The position numbers and the translations under genes were made by a program. From positions 8,197,501-8,261,500 of the forward strand of contig OZ020307.1 in assembly GCA_963971305.1 (NCBI GenBank): DNA of 64,000 nt. Direction: 5' to 3'. Origin of the DNA: Arcuatula senhousia (lineage: Eukaryota > Mollusca > Bivalvia > Mytilida > Mytilidae). The stretch's first letter is position 1; each line of letters begins with the position of its first letter. The notes below the pieces were generated by a model. It was not told the DNA's origin, did not search any database, and worked only from the letters and a program-made list of their open reading frames with translations. Of the stretch, positions 56,134 to 64,000 are shown piece after piece.

Positions 56134-57094
56134 TAGCTCATCCGACCCGAAGGGTCATGTGAGCTATTGCCATCACTTGGCGTCCGTCGTCCATCCGTCG
56201 TCCGTTAGCTTTTTTTCAAACATCTTCTTCTCTGAAACTGCTTGGCCAAATGCAGCCAAACTTGATATGGTTGTTCCTTAGGGTATTGTGCAAAAAGTTT
56301 GCGTTGGGATTTTTGATACGTCAAAAAACATGACTGCTGTTACTAAAAATAAAACAGGGGGGATCAAATACAGTTTTTTTGCAAATAACTCAAAAACGGT
56401 CACAGATATCAAAATTCTGGCACAAGGAATAAGTGATCAGCACCTCAAGATCTACCTACCCAGAAATTTTCAAGAAGATCCAACAACCGATGTAGGAGTT
56501 ATTGCTCTTTTTCCGGATTTTTTCAAAATTTTGCACTTATTTAGCCCTATATCTTAAAACCTATACAAGATATTTTAAAAATTCAAATTGCACATGATTA
56601 AGCACATCATGATCAATAAGGACCATTTCTTTTAGGAGTTATTGTCCTTAAAACAACAAAATTTGCCATTTTTCATTACTTTTCCCCTGAATTTCAAGAC
56701 ACCCTAAGACCAACTGAACCTTAACTTGGCACACTTGTTTAATAGCTTATATTCTACAACTCTATGGTTCCATGGCTAAAAATAGAACATAGGGGTGAAT
56801 TTCATTTATTTGCTGATAACTCAAAACTGGTTTATCAACATTGTGCAAGAATCAAAAGCATATTAAGATCTACCTGTCCTGAAATTTCAGAAAAGATCTG
56901 ACTGCTAATGTGGGAGTTATTGCCCTTTTTCGTAATTTTTGACAAATTTTGCACTTATTAAGCCACATATCTTGAAAACAAACCAAGATATTTCAGAAAT
57001 TTAAATCGCATATGGTTAAGCACAATAATATCTACAAAATATATGTATCTGTGTAGATCAGGTGAGCGATTCAGTCTCCTGGGAGCCTCTTGTT
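56134..57094 (+). mobile_element. F1 copy, plus strand, complete
   Basis: The 5' hairpin (TAGCTCATCCGACCCGAAGG with GGGTCATGTGAGCTA), CGTCCGTCGTCCATCCGTCG, two core units, and the 3' end GTGAGCGATTCAGTCTCC, GGGAGCC, TCTTGTT. A compact 961-bp copy useful as the type specimen. Confidence 0.75.
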
Positions 57095-57236
57095 ATGTTA
57101 AACCACTTAGTTGTGCTTTTGTGTTAACGGAAAAAGAGAGGTTTAGTGCCATAAAACATGATTTAAATCATCATTTATTTTTGAAATGTCTGAACAAAGT
57201 CATGACCGTTGCAATCTTCAATTTCGATGTTATGTC

Positions 57237-57374
57237 TTTGCCTTCATTGTCCTTTCTTCTTGGATAAGAATAGTGGTTCCAATGTCATTAATGTTTGAAT
57301 AAAGGTAACAACAAAAATACTGAACTACGACGATCAATCTCATTTATCCAAGAAGAAAGACAATGAAGGCAAAT
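57237..57374. repeat. Foldback: 31-bp inverted repeat, ~75-bp loop
   Basis: TTTGCCTTCATTGTCCTTTC-TTCTTGGATAA at 57237-57267 is the reverse complement, with one change, of 57343-57374. The loop contains 'aaggtaacaacaaaaatactgaac'. It could be the two TIRs of a tiny MITE or a palindromic repeat tip. Confidence 0.6.
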
Positions 57375-57480
57375 GTCGCCAACGATGCTAACATTTTCAG
57401 AACATGGAGTCGTTCGGTAATGTCGCCAACGATGCTAACATTTTCCGAACATGGGGTCGTTCGGTAAAGTCGCCAACATA
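57372..57480 (+). repeat. 47-bp tandem repeat, 2.3 copies
   Basis: AATGTCGCCAACGATGCTAA to 'gtcgttcggt' at 57372-57418 is repeated at 57419-57465, then partly again. Later 'ggcaatgacgccaacat' (57542-57560) is a diverged echo. Confidence 0.7.
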
Positions 57481-57684
57481 TTATTAATATCTCTATGCAT
57501 TTACTGTCACAAACACTTATTGAAACAGAACACATCCATGTTCGGCAATGACGCCAACATAGTTGGAACATAGTAGAATATTTTTTTTCCATTTTTTTTA
57601 TTAATTGTAAGGGCAGACAACTCTTGATATTATGGTTTAATAACACATGATTGTGATTTTTCTGTAATAACTCAAATAAGTTAT

Positions 57685-58400
57685 ATCAACGACCTCAAAG
57701 CAAAACCACCAGACTGTTCTTGTGACAAATCCCCATTCAAATATAGTCCCTCTGGCCACGTCATTACCGGGGACCTCAACATAGTGGAAAATGACCAACT
57801 CCTCGATGTTTTGGCCAAAGGACCAAAATATCGTGAGCCTAGAGCAATCAACTGGAACCATAATTTCAAACAATTATATATTCAGTTGAAGACTATGCCA
57901 GAAAATGGGCCAAAAAAAGAACATGAAAAAGAAAGCGACGCTCTTTCTGAGTGGGTAAAGTCTGTAAGGTCGTTGGTTTTGAAAAGGATTAACTCTTTGA
58001 AAGGCTCGATGAGCACCAAGGCAACATCTATTTTCAACAACCCTGATGTTGCGAAGACATTGTCCACCTTACATGACAAATATGATGTCGTACCTGCTGA
58101 TAAAGCGCCTAACAACATCATTTTCGTATGCAAAAGACACTATATTGATTGTTTAACAGCTGAATTAGGGGTTGGTTGTACTAGCAAAAGCACCACATAT
58201 ACAGCAACGACACTGTCAAAAGAGGAAATAATCAACAATCATAATTCTGTCATTTCTTCCTTTGGCATCTCTGTTGACAAAAAGACAATGAAGTTCCATC
58301 CTTGTATTGGATTTCAAAGTTACATAAAACTCCATACAAGCAACGATTTATTGCTGGGTCATTCAAATGTACAACTAAGCCTCTTTCAGTTTTGTTCTGT
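57685..58400 (+). pseudogene. Penelope-like element, N-terminal fragment
   Basis: The best-preserved N-terminal PLE frame: INDLKAKPPDCSCDKS, SGHVITGDLNIVENDQ, LAKGPKYREPRAINWN, WVKSVRSLVLKRINSLKGSM, VVPADKAPNN, FVCKRHYIDC, TYTATTLSKEE. A single frameshift near 58285 breaks it before FHKTPYK, and the copy ends near 58395, before the RT catalytic part. It lacks both ends, so it is not a simple 5' truncation; a deletion or an assembly join is possible. Contains the sequence that is deleted in the 42478 copy. Confidence 0.8.
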
Positions 58401-58973
58401 TACACATTTGTGTGTTGCGTTTATTTGGAATATTTATTCGTAATTATTTTTCTCATGACATGTGAAACCGACAGTGCCGGTTCCTAACAGTGACTTACGC
58501 GGGATAACTCCATTTATGATTACCTCTCTGGATTTATGTATTCGAACTCTCGCGACTCTTCGTCTCTTCAATGTTAAATTTACATGAGTTAAACCACGTC
58601 TCCGTCCCCTTTGTCAGTTTCCCCCGTGTCATGAAAAACAAAGGACAGACGATGTACGCTCTGTGATTTGTGGCTATCCACAGCGTGAGTAACATTTTTT
58701 AACTGTTTTAAATAGCTGATCTAACATGTTTTGAATCGAACTACGCATTTATTTTCTCTGGATACAACATTTATTCAACAAGAAAAGTGAAAATAAACAT
58801 AGTACCAGACGAAGGGAATTTCCCGTTTATTATAAATGGACTGTAGAACTTTAATAACGTTTTTCTTATATGAATATTTAATTGATTAATGATAATTCAT
58901 GACCCCCATTGCTGTTTTATGTATGAACTTTAACATTTTTCGATATATTATGTGTTAATTACATCCCCCTTTT
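58401..58973. other. Unassigned sequence
   Basis: No repeat or exon recognised. 58470-58700 is somewhat more GC-rich and complex than its surroundings ('cctaacagtgacttacgcggg'). Confidence 0.35.
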
Positions 58974-59544
58974 TAGCTCACCTGACCCGAAGGGTCATGT
59001 GAGCTATTGTCATCGTTAAGCGTCCGTCGTCCGTCCGTCCGTCGTCCGTCCGTCCGTCCGTCCGTTAACTTTTCTTCAAAGATCTTCTTCTCTGAAACCA
59101 CTGAAGGGATTGCATTGAAACTTGGTATACTTGATCTTTAGGATGTCCTCTACCAAGTTTGTGAATTATATACATGTGGACAAACCAACATGGCCGCCGT
59201 TGCTAAAAATAGAACAGGGGGCTCAGACCATTGTTTTTGGCTTATAACTTGAAAAGTATAAGAGATAGAGAAAATCCGAAGCAACCTTCCTTGTTCAGCA
59301 TCAAAAGCTCTACAAATCTCTCCATTGAGTTGAAGTTGTGAAACGGCTCCTTATAGGAGTTATTGCCCTTTAATCATCAAAATTGACCATTTTTTCAGTT
59401 TTTGGACTATATCTTGAAAACCGTTAGAGCTAGAGGAAAAGTTAGCATTGCAGAATTGTTAAGCTCATCGAGATCTACGAAAATGATTTCAGGGTCAAAA
59501 TTGTCAGATCAATCGTTTAAGAGTTATTCCCCTTTAACTGTTTT
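58974..59544 (+). mobile_element. F1 copy, plus strand, 3' truncated by another F1
   Basis: 5' hairpin, long CGTCCGTCCGTCGTCCGTCC tract (59019-59066), a core of the subtype with 'cttctctgaaaccactgaaggg', 'ggccgccgttgct', 'agcatcaaaagctctac'. The sequence stops where the next F1 begins. Confidence 0.7.
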
Positions 59545-60459
59545 TTAGCTCACCTGACCCGAAGGGTCAGGTGAGCTATTGTCATCACTTGGCGTCCATC
59601 GTCCGTCCGTCGTCCGTCGTCCGTAGTCCGTCGTCCGTCGTCCGTCCGTAAACTTTTTAAAACGTTAACTCCTCTGACACCATAGATGTGGGGATTTTTG
59701 TTTGGTCGTAAAACATGGCCGCGATGGCTAAAAATAGAACATAGGGGTAAATGGCAGTTTTTTGCAAATAACTCTAAAACGGTGACAGATTTTAAAATTT
59801 TGATTGGGAACAAAAGTGATCAGCACCTAAAGATCTACCAGCTCTGAAATTTTGAAGAAAATCCAACGACCCATGTAGGAGTTATTGCCCTTTTTGTGGA
59901 TTTTTGGCAAATTTTGCACCTGTTTAGCTCATTATCTTGAAAACTATACAAGATATTTGGGAAATTTAAATTGCATATTGTGAAGCACATCAAGATCTAC
60001 AAAATATGTAATAGGGTCAACGTTGTAGGACCTTTCCTTTGAGGAGTTATTGGCTTTAGAACATCAAAATTGAGCTTTTAAAAAGCATTTCCTCATTTCA
60101 TTGAAAATGTTAACTCCTCTGACACATCAAGTCCAATTGGAACCAAACTTGGTATTGTTGTTTATTAGCATTAGGTGTATAGAACCGATGTGGGGATTTT
60201 TGATTGGTTGTAAAACATGGCCGCTGTGGCTAAAAATAGAACATTGGGTTAAACTGCATTTTTTTGCTAATAACTCAAAAAGGGTGACAGATTTTTTAAT
60301 TGAGATAAAAGTGATCAGCACCTTAAGATCCACCATATTGTCAGATGACCCCCTTATTAAACTTAAAACCCTTTCAATGTCAAATAGATTTTGCCTAATA
60401 GCCTTTACTTCAGGCACATATGTCAGGTGAGCTATTCAGGCTCCTGGGAGCCTCTTGTT
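59545..60459 (+). mobile_element. F1 copy, plus strand, complete, with perfect 15-bp hairpin
   Basis: TAGCTCACCTGACCC (59546-59560), GAA, GGGTCAGGTGAGCTA (59564-59578): a perfect 15-bp stem. CGTCCGTCGTCCGTCGTCCG follows, then one to two core units. The 3' end is 'gtcaggtgagctattcagg', GGCTCCTGGGAGCC, TCTTGTTT. The 3' tip repeats TCAGGTGAGC of the 5' hairpin arm. Confidence 0.78.
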
Positions 60460-60974
60460 TCAGTATTTTACTGCATCACTTTCACAATGTTGCTGCTTGA
60501 ATAAAGTGTCAACCCTTGACCGAGTTATTCTCCAAGGCCCAACAATTGATTGATGCTCGGTTAATCTATCCGGGACAGGCCGGAATAGTAAAATAGCTCC
60601 GTACAACGCCAGTTACAAAAGTGTCGCTGCAGTCTACGCCAGGAGACGTCCATAGAAGACCAGTAAAGAACTGTATCCTTCTATACAAAACTTTTATGAG
60701 CTCTCGCAAGAGAGACGCACCATTTTCTTGGTTTTTGTAGTGTGCTGTGGCAGTAGAACTGCCCACACACTAACCCTTTAAGACACTTCACACCACCTGG
60801 TCTGGGTAAATAATAAACCCAGCTCAGTTTTTCCTTAACTGTACAAGCTAGATAGAATACCGTGATATAACGTGTTTTACACGTACAAAATCACACAGCA
60901 AAGTTAGTGCCAAGCAAGATAGCACACAAATGTTTTTCGAACGTTATTAATACTAACTGTCAAGACACAAATAT
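60460..60974 (+). mobile_element. Probable 5' LTR / leader of the BEL/Pao element
   Basis: Sequence between the F1 end and the first gag frame, more complex and GC-richer than its surroundings. A TGTTG...CAACA pair (60488-60543) is visible, but I cannot define the LTR or primer-binding site because the 3' LTR is outside the window. A 66-codon minus ORF here is chance. Confidence 0.4.
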
Positions 60975-62241
60975 ATGTCAAATCACAATTTCGAGATTTT
61001 TATCGTAACTTCAAGTGATTGTGACATGCATATGATGAGTGATACAGGTGACAACGTCACCATACAACCAACTGAGCCAGATCAACACTCAGACATACGA
61101 TCTGACAATACAGAGAAAAGAGTTAGAACTCTGAATGAAAAGGGCATAGACGTCTACATTGAAAGACGCGAGAAATACGCCCAAGATATAGAGCTACTAT
61201 GGAGCATGTTAAATGCCTTCCTGCAGGAGGTCGAGACCCCTCTAGACAATGTACGAGGTTGCCTCGCTTTACAAGAAAAGATAGCCCAGTCCGCTGGTAG
61301 ATATGAACGTCAAGTTGACGCATTCATAGAATTTATGAAGATCACTAGGGCCGTGAAAAGCAATCGAGACCTCCAGGCTTTCACTACCCTGGCTGATATA
61401 AGACATGCAGCAAACGTAGGAAACAGCGATGCCTAATCTACGGGACGCCACCAAGGCGTTTAGTCCTGCGTCACCAGCAATACGTCAACCTACCTCAGGT
61501 CAACAGAATATCACCTTATCAGAACTACATGGGTCTGTAAAACAAGAACGAAACTCAATTAGGTCAAAGCCAAATAGCGGATGCAAATCCGTGGGTGGCT
61601 CAAAATCCAGCAGCTCCTCAAGCGCTTCAAGAAACAAGCGAGCTAAAGCCGATGCTGCCAAGGCCAAGATAGCCTTTCTAAATTAACAAGCTGCTCTAAC
61701 GAAACAAGAGGCTCTTCTAGAGGAACACGAGTTGCAGCGGAAGGCTAGCCACAAAGCCGAATTGGACCAACAAAAGGCAGAAGTCGAACGACAAAAGGCA
61801 GATATGGAGCGCCATATCCAACAACGTAGGATAGAGGTTGAAAGAGCAGAGGCGATTGAAGCAGCGGCTGCCCTTCGGAGGAAAATGGAGTTGCAAGCCG
61901 ATAAAACTATGATAGAAGCCCACATGGTAGCAGCTATGACCGAAGCTGAGGCGAGAGCGTTCGAGGACGACAGCAGTCAAAATATCGACGACGAACCATA
62001 CATTGGCGTCGACCTACCATTACCGATGGCTGACCCGATCCGAAGGGTACACGACTACGTTCGTCAACACACTAGTACTCATACGATGGATGAAAATCCA
62101 GCCGACGTCGGGATCAACACATATCCGACGTACTCCGACAATACAAGGAAAGTAACGGTTTTCGAACCGCCTGCTTCAACTGAAGCACCTAGGAAGATAG
62201 GACCACCATCCATGGCATCGACACCTTTCCGACGCCACTAG
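60975..62241 (+). pseudogene. BEL/Pao Gag, N-terminal region, broken
   Basis: The first frame (60975-61436) starts at ATG and encodes an acidic helical region (TLNEKGIDVYIERREKYAQD). A frameshift near 61405-61440 moves to the frame with a Ser-rich stretch (SSSSSSASRNKRAK) and a TAA at 61684-61686. After it the same frame continues as a long coiled coil rich in Glu, Gln, Lys and Ala (AELDQQKAEVERQKAD) to 62241. A charged coiled-coil segment ahead of the conserved Gag domain is common in invertebrate BEL elements. The breaks show the copy is inactive. Confidence 0.7.
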
Positions 62242-62278
62242 CAATACTTATGGCCTCAATCGGAATGCTCCCGTATTC

Positions 62279-63570
62279 GTGCCATCCATTCAAGATCAAC
62301 ATTCCTTATCGACAACGTCGTCGTTGACGCAGAATCACCGTTCCGACAGGAAGGATTCAACATCCGAGGAATTGACTAAATTCCTACAGAGAAAGGATTT
62401 ACTACTCTCCAGTCTCACCCACTTCGACGACAAGGCCGAGTACTATGCAGTTTGGAAGGCCGAATTCAAAGGCGTCGTGGAGGAGCTTGGAATATCAAAC
62501 TCCGAAGAACTAATTCTCCTCAAGAAATGGCTCGGGAATAAGTCGTCCCAATACGCCAAAAGTATCAAGGCAGCTAACATCAATAACCCGACAAGAGGTC
62601 TAGAGCGTCTTTGGGAACGTCTAGACGAACGCTATGGTGCATCACAACTGACAGAGTATGCCCTAAGGCAAAAACTAAACTAACAAACAAGGACACCGAT
62701 CGTCTCTACTACTTTTACGATCTTCTTTCTCACATCCAATGCCTGAAAGAGGAACCGAACCTTCGTGGCTTGTTAGGGTATTTCGACACCTCATCAGGAC
62801 AACTGCCTATAGTTTCAAAGTTGCCATATGGACTTCAAGAAAAATGGACTTCAAAGGCTTCGCATTACATGACCCAACACCAAGTTCCATTTGCACCACT
62901 TTCGGAGTTAACGGATTTTATCCGCGAAGTTTCAAAAACCAAAAACAATCCTTGTTTCAACTATGATTACAATAGTCAGCCTACCATTAAGCCGCATTCC
63001 CAGACTGGAAAAGGGAAGATTAGTGCTTACAAGACGTCTATGGACCAAAGTACGGAGCATAGCTCCGCAGACAAGCCCAATAGAGGGAATAGCAATTCAA
63101 TCAAACTGAAGGAGCGTTGCATTATTCACAAGGGAAAGCACACGTTGAATGAATGTAACGGTTTCAGGGCCAAACCAATTGAAGAACGCATTAAGTTGCT
63201 AAAGGAATACAACGTATGCTTTAAGTGTTGTGAGTTTGACACGCACATCAAGGCCAACTGCAAAGAAAGAGTTGTTTGCAACGAATGCGAGAGCACACGT
63301 CACCCGACAGCATGCACATCTCCAACTCCGACCAACGACCAGCGAGTTTTTCTCGTGAATCCCCCACAAAACAATGGCGGGGACAGGAAGGCTCCAAAAG
63401 CAAGCAACGCCAAGGACACCGTTCAGGCTAAGTGCATAGACGTATGCGGTTCAACGTACAGCGGGAAATCTTGTGCAAAGATATTGCCTGTTGACGTGTT
63501 TTCCAAACACGATAGATCCACCGTACATTGCATGTACGCAATAATTGACTACAAAGTAGTCACACGCTAG
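62279..63570 (+). pseudogene. BEL/Pao Gag core and zinc knuckles, frameshifted
   Basis: Frame 62279-62683 carries the conserved Pao Gag region (LLSSLTHFDDKAEYYAVWKA, ERLWERLDERYG), stopped by a frameshift near 62660. Frame 62690-63570 continues with DRLYYFYDLLSHIQCLKE, GQLPIVSKLPYGLQEKW and two CCHC-like knuckles (VCFKCCEFDTHIKANC and VCNECESTRHPTAC). It then enters the retropepsin-like DUF1758 region (GKSCAKILPVDVF, YAIID). A frameshift exactly at the active-site segment ends it at 63570. Confidence 0.85.
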
Positions 63571-63572
63571 CT

Positions 63573-64000
63573 ACAACCGAATTCTTCGATATGTTCAACG
63601 TTAAAGGACCTTACCGGAACTTCAATCTTTCGACCTGTTCAGGACGCACACTGATGTCAGGAAGGAGAGTGGACGACCTAATGGTTAGGTCTATCGGAAA
63701 CGATTTTGAGACCGATTTACCGACAATCATCGAATGTAACGACATTCCAAACAACAAGTCCGAAATACCAACACCTTAGGTTGCGATACACCACCCACAT
63801 CTACGGGATATAGCTAACTTCATTCCGCCCATTGATAGAAATTGTGAGATTCTACTTTTTATCGGGAGAACACTCCCGGCAGCACACCACGCTCTCGACC
63901 AACGATTAGGGTCTCACTTTGAACCTTTCGCACAGAAGTTGCCGTTAGGCTGGGTCATTATAGGCGAAACTTGTCTGAACCGACAACATGCACCATCTGA
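63573..64000 (+). pseudogene. BEL/Pao protease-like region, runs off the window
   Basis: After the frameshift, a new frame gives FFDMFNVKGPYRNFNL, SGRTLMSGRRVDDLMV, a TAG at 63777-63779, then LFIGRTLPAAHHALDQR and FAQKLPLGWVIIGETC, typical of the end of the BEL/Pao protease domain (DUF1758). The reverse transcriptase, RNase H and integrase should lie beyond 64000. Confidence 0.8.

Overview
The window is AT-rich nuclear DNA of an animal, most likely a bivalve mollusc and probably a mussel. I infer this from the repeats: the terminal hairpin plus CGTC-microsatellite family, the GCGCGTTTCGTC repeat, and Penelope-like, CR1-like, RTE-like and BEL/Pao retroelements. There are no prokaryotic-style genes. 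One 100-base run of N (41360-41459) is an assembly gap.

The host gene signal is a set of small exons, all on the minus strand, spread over at least 52 kb. They encode pieces of C-type lectin-like domains (CTLD). In transcription order they are an N-half exon at 53.1 kb, a C-half exon at 38.0 kb, an N-half at 33.2 kb, a C-half at 24.9 kb, an N-half at 19.5 kb, a Cys-rich exon at 4.9 kb and a C-half at 0.6 kb. Six of the seven are bounded by phase-1 introns, as expected for modules that duplicate and shuffle; the Cys-rich exon fits phase 1 with one of two possible acceptors. The window therefore lies inside a long intron-rich gene or a tandem cluster of such genes, coding for a multi-CTLD, probably extracellular, protein. 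Its introns are inflated by transposons.

Layout: 0-5 kb holds the last exon, a 3.3-kb DNA transposon with 60-bp terminal inverted repeats (TIR) and 5-bp target-site duplication (TSD), carrying a nested Harbinger-like MITE, and the Cys-rich exon. 5.5-18.3 kb is a single giant copy of the hairpin-ended repeat family (here F1), swollen by about 80 tandem copies of a 155-bp monomer. 18.3-26 kb has two exons, a LINE tail, an 11-bp-TIR element with 174-bp tandem repeats, and Penelope 3' fragments. 26-33 kb holds F1 copies in both orientations with a decayed Penelope-like element (PLE) inserted. 33-37 kb has an exon and a 5'-truncated CR1-like LINE with an 8-bp TSD, itself interrupted by a tRNA-derived SINE. 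38-47 kb is a PLE graveyard that includes one PLE nested in another, plus two tRNA-like sequences. 47-49 kb is a decayed RTE-like LINE. 49-60.5 kb is mostly F1 and related repeats, one exon and another PLE fragment. 60.5-64 kb is the 5' half of a decayed BEL/Pao retrotransposon running off the right edge.

Likely points of novelty are the CTLD exon array, the giant F1/satellite structure, the 3.3-kb transposon with RAG/Transib-like end features, and an end architecture (hairpin, then CG-rich microsatellite, then tandem core) shared by several otherwise unrelated repeat families.
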